Below, one piece after another: positions 17,256 through 26,407 of a stretch of DNA of 64,000 nt (within the stretch, counting starts at the first letter, position 1; each line of letters opens with the position of its first letter). This stretch comes from Actinophytocola xinjiangensis (lineage in GTDB: Bacteria > Actinomycetota > Actinomycetes > Mycobacteriales > Pseudonocardiaceae), in assembly GCF_001921215.1 (NCBI RefSeq), contig NZ_MSIF01000003.1, positions 186,001 to 250,000 of the forward strand, given 5' to 3'. Position numbers and translations under genes: made by a program. Below the pieces are notes generated by a model, which saw only the letters and a list, made by a program, of their open reading frames with translations, did no database searches and had not been told where the DNA came from.

Positions 17256-19718
17256 TCACGGGGCCGCACGTCCTTCACGGGTACCGCGCTGGAAGGCCGA
17301 CAGCCGGTTGCGCGACTGCTCGGCGTCCGCCTCCGGATTCTCGGACTCGGCCGCCGGCGGGGTGAGGGCGTCGAACTCGCCGGTCAGCTGCGGGGCGAGG
17401 TTGGCCTGGCGGCGCCGGCGCGGCAGCGGCGGGCGCTTGTCGTCGCCGCGGTCGGCCGGTCCTGGCTGGGCCGAGCGGCCACGCTGGCGACCGATCCCGT
17501 TGCCCGGCGGCGGCGCACCGGCGGCCAGGTCCCTGGCCGACCACTGGACGGTCTGCTCGTTGATGTCCTCCGGCCCGGCCAGGTCGTTCGGGAACGGTGG
17601 CTGGGCCTGGGCCGGCACGGCCGGCGGCGGCACAGAGGGTGCCGCCGAGGGGGGTGTCGTGGGCGGTGCCGCCTGCACCGGGATCTCGGGCGGCGGGGCG
17701 GTGTCGAGCTGGCGCTGGCGGGGCAGGCGGGCGGGACCGTCGCCGTTGCGGGCCAGGCCGGCGCGCGGCAGGTCGTCCTCGGGGTCGCTGGCGATCAGCG
17801 CCGAACGCACCAGCACGATCGCCCGGATGCCGCCGTAGACGGAGTCGACCAGGGTCACGCTGACACCGTGACGCGCGGAGAGCTGGGAGACCACGAACAG
17901 GCCCAGCCGCGCCTCCTCGGTCAGCGCCATCACGTCGAAGTCCGGCGGGTTCTGCAGGAACGCGTTGATGTCGTCGCACTCGTCCGACGGGATGCCCACG
18001 CCCTGGTCCTCGACCTCGACGACCACTCCGTTGCCGACCCGGTTGCCGCGCACCTCCACCTTGGCGTCGGGCGGGGAGAACGCGGTGGCGTTGTCCACCA
18101 GCTCGGCCAGCAGGTGGATGAGGTCGGCGACCACCGAGCCGAGCATGTGGACCTCGGGCAGCCGGCCGGTGTGCACCCGCTTGTAGTGCTCGGTCTCGCC
18201 GATGGCCGACCGCACGATCTCCACCAGCGGCACGGGGTTGCGCCAGCGCCGGCCGGGCCGCTCACCGCCGAGGATCAGCAGGTTCTCGGCGTTGCGGCGG
18301 GCGCGGGTGGCGAGGTGGTCGAGCTGGAACAGCGACTCCAGCGCCTCGGGGTCCTCCTGCTCGCGCTCGGCCTTGTCCAGCACCTCCAGCTGGCGGCGCA
18401 CCACGACCTGGCTGCGGTGGGCGATGTTCAGGAACACCGTGCGGAAGCCGTTCTGGATCTCGGCCTCGTGCGCGGCGGCGGCGACGGCGGTGCGCTGCGC
18501 CTTGTTGAACGCCTGGGCGACCTCGCCGAGCTCGTCGCGGCCGTAGTCCAGCGGCGGCATCTCGCGGGCGAGGTCGATCTGTTCGCCGCCGCGCAGCCGG
18601 CCGACGATCATCGGCAGCTTCGTGTCGGCCAGCTCCAGGGTCTCGGCCCGCAGGTTCTTCATCCGCCGGACCACCCGGTTGGACAGCCGGATGGCGACGA
18701 ACGTGGCGATCAGCGTGATCAGCAGGACCGCGCCACCGCCGAGCAGCGAGTTGACGAACGTGGTCTCACCGGTCTCGGCGGCGAAGCCCTCGGCGTAGCG
18801 GTGGTGTTCGGAGTAGATGTCGAGCAGTTCGCCGCTGACCGCCGAGGCGGCCCGCTGCCACTGCTCCAGGTTCAGCGGCAGCGGCTCGCCGTTGCCCGGT
18901 GAATCCTCTGTGGACGGCCCGCGCAGGCGCAGCGCGCTCTCCTGCGCGGCCAGCTGCCGGAACTCCGGGGTCTCGGCGAGGGCGCCGAAACGCTGCTGCA
19001 ACTCCGGGGTGAGGATCGGGATGACCGCCTGCATGTCGACCTGGTAGCGGCCGACCTGGCTGGAGAACTCCTGGTACTCCTCGACCGACAGCCCGCCCCG
19101 GACGACGCCGCCGATGGCCACGGCGTGCGCGCGTGACATCGAGTCGGCGACGGCGAACAGCGTCGTCGCGGTGGACTCCTCGACGGCGGTCTTGGAGTCC
19201 GGCGCGGTCTCCGCGATGCCCTGCAGACCCAGTTTGATCAGCTCGACCACGCCGCTGTAGTACGCGTTGACGTCCGCCCACGGCACGACACCGGCGTCGA
19301 CGCCCTGGCGGATCTGCGGAAGCTGCTCCCCGATGAGCTTGGGGAAGATCTTGTTGGCCTCCTCGATGGCGCCGGGGTTGAGGTCGTTGAGGCCGCCCAT
19401 CAGGCCCTGGATGTTGGCGACCGCGCGGTCGAAGTCAGCGCGGGCCCGCGTCAGCTCGGGAATGACCGAGCGGTCGCCGCCGAGCAGTTGCAGGCTGACC
19501 CGGCGTTCCTCCTGGGCGCCGGCCGCGAACGCGGTGCCAGGGGCGACGGTGTCCTGCATCGTGGTCGCCCATTCCTGGGCGTCGTAGCCGTCCTTCACCA
19601 GGTACCCGGAGGCACCGACACCGATGACGAGAAGCGCCGCACTGGGGATGAGCACGATGGCGAGCATCCGCAGCCGGATGCTCCGGCTCCTTCGTCCCCT
19701 GCTGCTGGCAAGCCTCAC
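17256..19718 (-). CDS. cvnA: conservon sensor kinase CvnA
   Basis: An 820-residue histidine-kinase-like membrane sensor that heads the conservon. TM1 is about 16-40, a large extracytoplasmic nitrate/nitrite-sensing-like helical domain runs to about 320, TM2 is 323-344, then HAMP. The kinase core contains NIAHRSQ (431-437), the N box ELVDNATAFSPP (539-550) and DQGVGIP. The last ~190 residues are a Pro/Arg-rich disordered tail. CvnA-type kinases bind CvnD and set its membrane association. GTG 19718 follows GAGGAG at about 10 nt. Conservons influence development and secondary metabolism in Streptomyces, which makes the adjacent diterpene genes interesting. Confidence 0.92.
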   Translation of the reverse strand: MRLASSRGRRSRSIRLRMLAIVLIPSAALLVIGVGASGYLVKDGYDAQEWATTMQDTVAPGTAFAAGAQEERRVSLQLLGGDRSVIPELTRARADFDRAVANIQGLMGGLNDLNPGAIEEANKIFPKLIGEQLPQIRQGVDAGVVPWADVNAYYSGVVELIKLGLQGIAETAPDSKTAVEESTATTLFAVADSMSRAHAVAIGGVVRGGLSVEEYQEFSSQVGRYQVDMQAVIPILTPELQQRFGALAETPEFRQLAAQESALRLRGPSTEDSPGNGEPLPLNLEQWQRAASAVSGELLDIYSEHHRYAEGFAAETGETTFVNSLLGGGAVLLITLIATFVAIRLSNRVVRRMKNLRAETLELADTKLPMIVGRLRGGEQIDLAREMPPLDYGRDELGEVAQAFNKAQRTAVAAAAHEAEIQNGFRTVFLNIAHRSQVVVRRQLEVLDKAEREQEDPEALESLFQLDHLATRARRNAENLLILGGERPGRRWRNPVPLVEIVRSAIGETEHYKRVHTGRLPEVHMLGSVVADLIHLLAELVDNATAFSPPDAKVEVRGNRVGNGVVVEVEDQGVGIPSDECDDINAFLQNPPDFDVMALTEEARLGLFVVSQLSARHGVSVTLVDSVYGGIRAIVLVRSALIASDPEDDLPRAGLARNGDGPARLPRQRQLDTAPPPEIPVQAAPPTTPPSAAPSVPPPAVPAQAQPPFPNDLAGPEDINEQTVQWSARDLAAGAPPPGNGIGRQRGRSAQPGPADRGDDKRPPLPRRRRQANLAPQLTGEFDALTPPAAESENPEADAEQSRNRLSAFQRGTREGRAAP

Positions 19719-20014
19719 AACAACCCCGACTCCTCACAGGTGAATGCGGATCGGCGCACGCACCGGCTCCGGCGTCGATCATCGGGGCACCATAGTGGAT
19801 TTGCCGGCCACCGTGAACCAGTCAATCGACATTTGCTCCAAAGAACCAGGTAGACCGTCCACAAGAGAGAGAAAATCAGGATTACCAATCCTTCCGGAGC
19901 TGGTCACACGACCGCCGATCACCGGCCTGTCCAATGCCGAACGGGGAGTACTAGTGTGCCGGCCTTAGTTCTTCCGGATATCGACCGCGCCAGTAACCCA
20001 GAACGGGAGTTTCC
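19719..20014. promoter_or_regulatory. divergent control region, conservon / GMC oxidoreductase
   Basis: 296 bp without a gene and clearly richer in A and T than its surroundings, as expected for two divergent promoters. It contains a short inverted repeat GGATT-ACC-AATCC. No convincing -35/-10 pair stands out. Confidence 0.5.
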
Positions 20015-21616
20015 GTGACAGAGTTCGACTACGTCATCGTCGGCGCCGGACCGGCGGGGTGCGCGCTCGCCAACCGCCTCTCGGCGAATCCAGACGTCCG
20101 GGTGTTGTTGGTCGAGGCGGGTGACGAGGACACCAACCCGCTGATCGCGATGCCGAGAGGGTTCGGTGAACTGCTGGGTGACCCGACCACCGCGTGGCAC
20201 CACCCCACCCGGCCCTTCGGTCCGGCGGGACAGGTCGAGCACTGGGTACGGGGCAGGACGCTCGGCGGATCGAGCGCGGTCAACGGCATGATCTACAACC
20301 GGGGTCAGGCGGCGGACTACGACGCGCTGGCCGCCCTGGGCAACCCCGGCTGGGGCTGGGACGACATGCTGCCGGTGTTCCGGACCATCGAGGACAACGC
20401 CCTCGGCGCCTCGGAGTCACGCGGAACCGGCGGCCCGCTCCAGGTCTCGACCGCCGCCGAGGGCGACCCGCTGCTCGACGACGTCCTGGCCGCCGGCGCC
20501 GAACTCGGCTGGCGACGCACCCGCGACCTCAACGAGACCGACGAGGACCGTGTCGGCTACGCCACCGCCACGATCCGCGACGGCCGGCGGTGCAGTGCGG
20601 CGAACGCCTTCCTGCACCCGGTGACCGACCGGCCCAACCTGACCGTCGCGGTGCGCACCACCGTCGACCGGGTCGTGCTCGACGGCGGCCGGGCGGTCGG
20701 CATCAGCGGCCGGCGCGACGGGCAGGCCGTGGAGTACACCGCCGCCCGCGAGGTGATCCTGTCCGCCGGCAGCATCGGCAGTCCGAAGATCCTCCAACTC
20801 TCCGGCATCGGCCCGGCCGACGTGCTGGCCAGGGCCGGTGTCGAGGTCGCCGTGGACAGCCCCAACGTCGGCGGCCGGTTGCGCGAGCACCGCGTGTTCA
20901 CCCTGCAGTTCCGCCTGGCCGAGAACCTCGGCTACAACCGGCTGCTCAGCTCGCCCGAGGGCCAGCAGCAGGCGGCGCGGGAGTACCAGGAGACCGGCGG
21001 CGGGCCACTGGGCGCGCCGTCCTTCGACGTCGTCGGGTTCTTCCGGACCCGCCCGGACCTCGACCGGCCGGACGCGCAGTTCCAGATCGCGCCGTTCTCG
21101 ATGCTGCCGCCGGACCCCAGCGGTGCGATCAGGATCGAGCCGGACCCCGGGATGCTGTGCATCGGCTACCTGCTGCGCCCCGACAGCGAGGGCTCGGTCG
21201 CCATCTCCTCGGCCGACCCGGACGCGCCGATGGACATCGTGCCGAACTACTTCGCCACCGAGCACGACCGGAGCACGGCCGTGGAGATCTTCCGCGTGCT
21301 GCGCCGGCTGTTCGCCACCGGCCCGCTGGCCAAGCGGATCGACCACGAGACGGCCCCCGGCCCGGCGGTGCGCACCGACGAGGAGATCATCGACGCCGGC
21401 CTGGTGATGGGTACCTGCGGGTTCCACGCCATCGGCACCTGCGCGATGGGACCGGCCGACGACGACGTGGTCGACGCGCGGCTGCGGGTGCGGGGCGTGG
21501 CCGGGCTGCGGGTCGTGGACGCCTCGGTGCTGCCGATCATGGTGTCGGGCAACCTCAACGGACCGGTCTCCGCGCTGGGTTGGCGGGCGGCCGACCTCAT
21601 CCTCGACGAGGCGTGA
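20015..21616 (+). CDS. GMC-family FAD-dependent oxidoreductase
   Basis: A 533-residue glucose-methanol-choline oxidoreductase. The N-terminal dinucleotide fold has GAGPAG at 10-15 and the VEAGD end of strand 2; the GMC signature appears as GRTLGGSSAVNGMIYNRG. A second GMC signature lies around SAGSIGSPKILQLSGIGP, and the C-terminal catalytic region GFHAIGTCAMG carries the active-site His. It oxidises an alcohol to aldehyde or ketone. GTG 20015 gives the canonical FDYVIVGAGPAG start. It converges on the P450 of the diterpene genes with a shared hairpin terminator, so it may tailor the diterpenoid; a separate catabolic role is also possible. Confidence 0.9.
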   Translation: MTEFDYVIVGAGPAGCALANRLSANPDVRVLLVEAGDEDTNPLIAMPRGFGELLGDPTTAWHHPTRPFGPAGQVEHWVRGRTLGGSSAVNGMIYNRGQAADYDALAALGNPGWGWDDMLPVFRTIEDNALGASESRGTGGPLQVSTAAEGDPLLDDVLAAGAELGWRRTRDLNETDEDRVGYATATIRDGRRCSAANAFLHPVTDRPNLTVAVRTTVDRVVLDGGRAVGISGRRDGQAVEYTAAREVILSAGSIGSPKILQLSGIGPADVLARAGVEVAVDSPNVGGRLREHRVFTLQFRLAENLGYNRLLSSPEGQQQAAREYQETGGGPLGAPSFDVVGFFRTRPDLDRPDAQFQIAPFSMLPPDPSGAIRIEPDPGMLCIGYLLRPDSEGSVAISSADPDAPMDIVPNYFATEHDRSTAVEIFRVLRRLFATGPLAKRIDHETAPGPAVRTDEEIIDAGLVMGTCGFHAIGTCAMGPADDDVVDARLRVRGVAGLRVVDASVLPIMVSGNLNGPVSALGWRAADLILDEA

Positions 21617-21620
21617 GGCG

Positions 21621-21652
21621 GGGTGGTGGCCGCCGGGTGGCGGCCACCACCC
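21621..21652. terminator. bidirectional hairpin terminator
   Basis: A perfect 14-bp stem, left arm GGGTGGTGGCCGCC and right arm its complement, with a GGGT loop. It lies between the stops of the convergent GMC oxidoreductase and P450 genes. No U tract follows, as is usual in actinomycetes. Confidence 0.8.
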
Positions 21653-21654
21653 GC

Positions 21655-22863
21655 TCAGCTCCGCCAGACCAGCGGCAGGTTCTCCAGCGAGCACACCGCG
21701 CCGCCGTCCATCGCCAACTCCGCGCCTGGCCCGACCGAATAGTCCACAATGGACGTGTGCCAGTCGCGCAGCGCGGCCGCCAGGCCCTGGGTGGCGATCC
21801 GCGCGCCAAGACAGCGGTGCGCGCCGAAACCGAAGGCGACGTGGCTCGCGCTGTTGGCCCGGTCGAAGTCCGCCGACGCCGGATCGGGGTAGTGGTGCGG
21901 GTCGCGCCCGGCCAGCGACAGGTTGAGCAGTACCCGGTCACCCGCCCGCAGCCGCACACCGGCGACCTCGGTGTCCCGGGTGGCGGTGCGGGCGATGCTG
22001 ACCACCGAGTGCAGCCGCAGCAGCTCCTCGGCGGCCGAGGCGGCGATCCCCGGCTCGGCCGCCAGCCGGTGCTGGTGCTCGGGATGCGCCGCCAGGTAGC
22101 GGAAGGTGAAGCTGACCGAGTTCGTCAGGGTGTCCAGGCTCGCCATCCCCATCAGGAACGCCAGATCCAGCGCCTGCTCCCGGCTCAACGGCTCGCCGTC
22201 GACCTCCGCGCTGGCCAACACGTCCAGCAGCCCCGTGCCGTCCCCGCCGCGCACACCGGTCTCGTACTCGCCGATGGCCCGGCCGACGTAGGCCATGAAC
22301 TCCGTCGTCGCGCGGGCACGGCGGCCGGGGTCAACGTCCTGGAGCAGGTCGTCGGCCCACCGCGAGCACGCCTGGGTCTCCTCCTCCGGCACGTCGAACA
22401 ACGCCGCGAACAGGGCGTTCTGCAACGGCCGGGCGAAGTCGAGGACCAGGTCGCACTCGCCGGCCGGGGCCAGCCGCTCGACCAGCCGCGCCGACGCGGT
22501 TTCCAGCGCCCGGGTGATGGTCGAGCCCGCCGCGCCGTTCAGACAGCGCGCCAGCAGCGCGCGGTAGCGGTTGTGGTCGGGCGGGTCCAGTTCGACCGGC
22601 ATCAGCGGACGCGGCCAGCCTGCCGGCGGGATCGAGGTGTGCCGGCTGGAGAACGCGTCGGTGTCCCGCAGCACCGCGCGGATGTCGGCGTGCCGGGTCA
22701 GCACCCAGAAGCCGTCCAGCTCCTCGGTCCAGAACACCCGCTCGTCGCGGAACCGGTCGAACGCGGTGAACGGGTCGACGCGGACCGCCGGGTCGCTGTG
22801 GTGGTTGAAGTCACGGACCGGTGCGTCCACGCCCGATGACGTCCCGGATGACGTCGTGCTCAT
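21655..22863 (-). CDS. cytochrome P450, diterpene tailoring candidate
   Basis: A 402-residue soluble bacterial P450. The I-helix reads MASLDTLTNS, keeping the acid-alcohol Asp-Thr pair with Ser for the usual Gly. EELLR is the ExxR motif, and FGFGAHRCLG carries the heme-ligating Cys351. The C-terminus is short. It is the last gene of the minus-strand terpene run and lies 21 nt downstream of the class I synthase stop, so it is most likely co-transcribed and hydroxylates the hydrocarbon or alcohol made upstream. Electron partners (ferredoxin, reductase) are not encoded nearby. Confidence 0.92.
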   Translation of the reverse strand: MSTTSSGTSSGVDAPVRDFNHHSDPAVRVDPFTAFDRFRDERVFWTEELDGFWVLTRHADIRAVLRDTDAFSSRHTSIPPAGWPRPLMPVELDPPDHNRYRALLARCLNGAAGSTITRALETASARLVERLAPAGECDLVLDFARPLQNALFAALFDVPEEETQACSRWADDLLQDVDPGRRARATTEFMAYVGRAIGEYETGVRGGDGTGLLDVLASAEVDGEPLSREQALDLAFLMGMASLDTLTNSVSFTFRYLAAHPEHQHRLAAEPGIAASAAEELLRLHSVVSIARTATRDTEVAGVRLRAGDRVLLNLSLAGRDPHHYPDPASADFDRANSASHVAFGFGAHRCLGARIATQGLAAALRDWHTSIVDYSVGPGAELAMDGGAVCSLENLPLVWRS

Positions 22864-22884
22864 GCTGGTGGTCCTCCGTTCGGT

Positions 22885-23787
22885 TCAGGCGACGCCGTGG
22901 ACGAGGAACTCGGTGTCGATGTAGCTGCCGAGGTACTGGCTCACGCACCACTGCGCCAGCCGCAGCACGGCCACGGCGTCCCGGTCCCCCGTCGCCAGCA
23001 GCGGCGCGAGCCCGGACCGCACCGACGCCAGCCGGCGCTCCAGCAGGTCGCGCACCCACTCCGGCGACACCCCGTACATGAGGATGTTGTTGTGCCCGTG
23101 GCCCGGCTGGCTCAGCTCGCGCTCGATGGTGCCCAGGTCGTTGGCCAGCCGGCACACGTAGTGCGTGTCCTCCAGCGCCGGGACCAGCACCTCCAGGTTG
23201 TCCAGCAGCGTGTCGGTGCCGAAGGTCAGCCACCTCGGCACGTGCACCTGGCCGATGGCGCTGCTGCCGATGTGCGCCAGGTACTCGTCGACGTCCATCG
23301 CCAGCCCCGGCGGTGTCTCGCCCCGGTCACGGGCCCAGCCGGCGACCCAGTTGTACCGGTAGCCGTCCAGGGTCCTGGCGACGCCGCGTTCCCACAGCGG
23401 CGCCAGGTCCGGGTAGCGCGGCAGTGCGACGGCCTGCCGCTGCCAGTCGGACAGGCTGATCAGCAGCGGGTGCGCGTCGTCCGCCTGACCGGTGCGGACC
23501 ACGGCGTTGCACCGGTCGACCAGCTCGTCGATCTCGGTGAGGTCGGTGGCCTCCTGTTCCAGGTAGTCGTCCAGGACGATCACCCACATGGCCATCAGCG
23601 TCGGCAGGCGCAGCTGCTCGCCGGTGGCCCACGGCGCGATGCCCGCCTCGCTGAAGGCGATCGCGGCCATCGTCCGGCTCTCGTAGCCGGGGTGGTGGAC
23701 GGCCATCCACCGTTCCAGGTCACCGAGGGCGGCCAGTCCTCTGCTCATCACCGACACACACTGGTCGACGGGAGGAAAGTCAGTCAT
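22885..23787 (-). CDS. class I diterpene synthase
   Basis: A 300-residue class I terpene synthase. The aspartate-rich metal-binding motif is D73-D-Y-L-E77 and the NSE/DTE motif is N216-D-L-G-T220-I-E-R223-E224, both complete, so magnesium-dependent diphosphate ionisation should be functional. Its length fits single-domain bacterial diterpene synthases that take a copalyl-type diphosphate. It starts 8 nt inside the end of the class II cyclase gene (23780-23787), giving tight coupling of the two cyclisation steps. Unlike mycobacterial Rv3378c, which as I recall lacks a DDxxD motif, this one has it. The exact skeleton made is not predictable. Confidence 0.88.
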   Translation of the reverse strand: MTDFPPVDQCVSVMSRGLAALGDLERWMAVHHPGYESRTMAAIAFSEAGIAPWATGEQLRLPTLMAMWVIVLDDYLEQEATDLTEIDELVDRCNAVVRTGQADDAHPLLISLSDWQRQAVALPRYPDLAPLWERGVARTLDGYRYNWVAGWARDRGETPPGLAMDVDEYLAHIGSSAIGQVHVPRWLTFGTDTLLDNLEVLVPALEDTHYVCRLANDLGTIERELSQPGHGHNNILMYGVSPEWVRDLLERRLASVRSGLAPLLATGDRDAVAVLRLAQWCVSQYLGSYIDTEFLVHGVA

Positions 23788-25261
23788 CGAGTCCCTTCCT
23801 GCTCAGTACGTAGGCCGACAGCACGGCCGCGCGCACGACCGCCGGCGGGGTGTAGAGGCCCTTGCCGATCCACAGCTGCGCGTGGTCGGTGGCGTCGAGG
23901 TGCTCACGCAGGTAGCCGGCCGCACGGCGCAGGACCTCGGCCGGCACCGGCCCGAGGTGCGGCGCGAGCGTGTCCAGGGCGAGCACGGCGTAGGCGGTCT
24001 CCTCCGGCAGACCGCCGGCCAGACCCCAGGATCCGTTGGCGTGCTGCCCCTCCAGCAGCCAGCGCCAGGTCCCGGCCAGGGTGTCGGCCGGCACCACACC
24101 GGCCAGCCCGAACACCGCCTGGGCGGTGGCGTAGTGCGCCGACAGGTGCCACTTGTCGTACCACCAGGCCGACTCGTGGCGGCTGTCGAGCAGGAAGTCC
24201 CTGGCCTTGGCCAGCTGCGGGCCGAAGCGGTGGGCCTGGTGACCCAACGCCTCCAGCACGCGCCCGTTCGCGCTCACCGGCGCGCCCCGCTCGTGGGCGA
24301 AGCCGACGAAGTGGTCGTCGGTCTCGAAGGACAGCAGCGAGTCCAGCAGCGCGGTGGGGTCGAACCCGAAGGTGTGCGTCAGGTTGGCGACCATGGCGGT
24401 GTCGTCGGAGTCGGGCACCGGGAACTCCTCGCTGACCCCGACGGGCTCCCCGGCGCCGCCGGCCAGCTTCGCCAGCCGCTCGACGTGGCGGCGCGCGGCC
24501 GGCGGCCACAGGCCGGCGCGGCCCAGCAGGTAGATGACCCACGACGGTTCGAACACGTTGATCGGGTAGATCTCCGGCATGCCGCCGTCACCGGTGGACC
24601 GCGCCGCCTCGGTGAGGTAGTCGAGGGCGGACGGGTCGTGGGTGGCCTCCCACAACGCACCGGTGGCCGGCGGGTTGTTGGCCATCGAGCCGTTCACCGA
24701 GGTGAACTTCGCCATCTGTGGCAGCGGCACCAGTTCGCCGAGGGCCTCCAGGGAGTAGAGCAGGCCGGTCGGCTGACCGGCGAGGGCGCCGGGCGGGACC
24801 CGGGAGAGTTTGTCGGCGCGCAGCCGCGCCAGTTCGTCCAGCGAGTCGGCGGTGCCGGCGGGTAACAGCCCGGCCAGCCGCGCCTGCTCGACCAGATGAG
24901 GGGCGACGACCTCGAAACCGATCGGCTCCCCGGTCGCCTGCCGCCAGTCCGACGCGTGCTCGCACAGGTAGGCCACGCCGGAGCGGACCGCGCCGGCCGC
25001 CCAGTCCTGGGGCACCTCCCGCAGGGCGAGCACGGCGGCGGCGGTGGACACCAGCCGGTCGTAGGCGTTGGGCACGCTGCCGCCCCACGACCCGTCCGGC
25101 CACTGGTGGGTGCGCAGCCATTCCCGCGCCAGGGGGAACTCCGGCTCGCCGGTGCCGGTGACCAGGCGGGCGGCCCACGCGGTGGCGTAGGCCATGGCCG
25201 CGACCGGGCGCTCGCCCAGACCGTCGACGAGGTGGTCGGCCTCTTCGATCGTGCTCAGCAT
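23780..25261 (-). CDS. class II diterpene cyclase (copalyl diphosphate synthase-like)
   Basis: A 493-residue alpha-barrel cyclase. The catalytic acid motif DxDD is present as D284-S-D-D287 in VPDSDDTAMVAN, and QW-type repeats are seen (QWPDGSWG at 53-60, HANGSWGLAGG near 400). It protonates geranylgeranyl diphosphate to give a bicyclic labdadienyl, halimadienyl or related diphosphate without losing the diphosphate. Length matches bacterial two-domain class II enzymes such as Rv3377c. It sits between the GGPP synthase and the class I synthase. Product stereochemistry is unknown. Confidence 0.9.
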   Translation of the reverse strand: MLSTIEEADHLVDGLGERPVAAMAYATAWAARLVTGTGEPEFPLAREWLRTHQWPDGSWGGSVPNAYDRLVSTAAAVLALREVPQDWAAGAVRSGVAYLCEHASDWRQATGEPIGFEVVAPHLVEQARLAGLLPAGTADSLDELARLRADKLSRVPPGALAGQPTGLLYSLEALGELVPLPQMAKFTSVNGSMANNPPATGALWEATHDPSALDYLTEAARSTGDGGMPEIYPINVFEPSWVIYLLGRAGLWPPAARRHVERLAKLAGGAGEPVGVSEEFPVPDSDDTAMVANLTHTFGFDPTALLDSLLSFETDDHFVGFAHERGAPVSANGRVLEALGHQAHRFGPQLAKARDFLLDSRHESAWWYDKWHLSAHYATAQAVFGLAGVVPADTLAGTWRWLLEGQHANGSWGLAGGLPEETAYAVLALDTLAPHLGPVPAEVLRRAAGYLREHLDATDHAQLWIGKGLYTPPAVVRAAVLSAYVLSRKGLDD

Positions 25262-25327
25262 CGAGAACTCTCCGTTCGGGGACAGACGTCAGCGACACGG
25301 CGGCCGCCGGAGGGCGAACGCCGTGAC

Positions 25328-25379
25328 GTGGTCGCGGTCGGTGGTCGCGGTCAGTGGTCGCGGTCAGTGGTCGCGGTTG
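25328..25379. repeat. four tandem 13-bp repeats at the GGPP synthase 3' end
   Basis: GTGGTCGCGGTCR is repeated at 25328, 25341 and 25354, with a fourth, slightly diverged copy from 25367. The last copies encode the GGPP synthase C-terminus (VVNRDH) and its stop codon lies in the repeat, so slippage could shift the stop. Confidence 0.85.
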
Positions 25380-26407
25380 ACGACGAGGGCGGCCAGGACG
25401 CCCAGGTCGGCGGTGGCTCCCGGGTCCAGTCCGGTGTCGCGCAGGCAGGCCAGTGCCTGGGCGTGGTGTTCGCGTGCCTGGTCCTGCGCCCAGGCGCGGG
25501 CGCCGGCGGCCTCGATCAGGTCGGCGGCGCGGGCGAGCTCGCCGGGTGAGAGGTGGGCGTCGCGGCGGTACAGCTCGGCCAGTTCCGCGCCGGCCGGGGT
25601 GCCGGCGGTGAGGGTGGCGACGACCGGGAGGGATTTCTTGCGGTTCACCAGATCCGAATGGACCGGCTTTCCGGTGGTCGCCGGATCTCCCCAGATTCCC
25701 AGCAGGTCGTCGACGTACTGGAAGGCCAGTCCGAGATGCCGGCCGAAACCCCGCAGTGCCTCGACCTGGTCGGAGTCACCGCCGCCGGAGATCGCGCCGA
25801 GACCGCACGCGCCGCCGAGCAGCGACCCGGTCTTCCCGGCCGCCATGTGCACGCATTCCAGCAGGGCGACGTCCGATCTCCGTTCGAAGGCCAGGTCGGC
25901 GCTCTGCCCGTCGACCAGTTCGTAGAGGACGGAGGTGAGCAGGCGCAGCTCGGCGGCCAGGTCCTCGCGGCCGGTGTCGGCGAGCACGTCGAAGGCCAGC
26001 GTCAGCAACGCGTCGCCGGCCAGGATCGCCGTGCTGGCACCGAAAACCGACCAGCTGGCGGCGCGGTGGCGGCGGGTGGGGTCGCGGTCCATGACGTCGT
26101 CGTGCAGCAGGGTGAAGTTGTGCACCAGCTCCGCCGCGCAGGCCGCCGGCACGGCGGCCCGCTCGCTGCCGCCGACGGCTCTCGCGGCCAGCAGGACCAG
26201 TGCCGGGCGGACGGATTTTCCTCCGGTGTCAACGGTTTCGGCCGTTCGGCCGTGTTCGTCGGACCATCCGAAGTGGTATTCGGCGACCCGGCGCATCGAC
26301 ACCGGAAGCCGGTCGAGGGCCGCGCGCAGGGCAGGACGGACCAGCCCCCGGCTCCATTCCAGAACGTCGGTCCCCGACCGATCCTCGACGATCTCGAGTG
26401 GCGCCAT
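25364..26407 (-). CDS. geranylgeranyl diphosphate synthase
   Basis: A 347-residue trans-polyprenyl diphosphate synthase. The first aspartate-rich motif is D103-D-V-M-D107 followed by RRHR-type basic residues; the second region is DDLLGIWGD (233-241), the form common in actinobacterial GGPP synthases. GGKSVRP and FQYVDD are also present. It elongates IPP and DMAPP or FPP to GGPP, the substrate of the class II cyclase downstream. ATG 26407 is used. It is the first gene of the minus-strand terpene run. The stop codon lies inside a 13-bp tandem repeat array. Confidence 0.92.
   Translation of the reverse strand: MAPLEIVEDRSGTDVLEWSRGLVRPALRAALDRLPVSMRRVAEYHFGWSDEHGRTAETVDTGGKSVRPALVLLAARAVGGSERAAVPAACAAELVHNFTLLHDDVMDRDPTRRHRAASWSVFGASTAILAGDALLTLAFDVLADTGREDLAAELRLLTSVLYELVDGQSADLAFERRSDVALLECVHMAAGKTGSLLGGACGLGAISGGGDSDQVEALRGFGRHLGLAFQYVDDLLGIWGDPATTGKPVHSDLVNRKKSLPVVATLTAGTPAGAELAELYRRDAHLSPGELARAADLIEAAGARAWAQDQAREHHAQALACLRDTGLDPGATADLGVLAALVVNRDH

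Larger units (their letters stand above)
20015..26407. other. putative labdane-type diterpenoid biosynthetic cluster
   Basis: GGPP synthase, a class II diterpene cyclase, a class I terpene synthase and a P450 lie on one strand in biosynthetic order, with a GMC oxidoreductase converging on them across a shared terminator. This is the minimal set for a labdane-related diterpenoid made by stepwise class II then class I cyclisation and oxidised afterwards. No mevalonate genes are present, so precursors would come from the housekeeping pathway. The product cannot be read from sequence. Confidence 0.8.

Noticed and set aside
21655-22863. Counting the diterpene P450 as part of the conservon, as in some Streptomyces conservons with a P450
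   Set aside because: It lies on the far side of the GMC gene, with its own terminator and 3 kb from cvnA, and is co-directional with the terpene genes instead.
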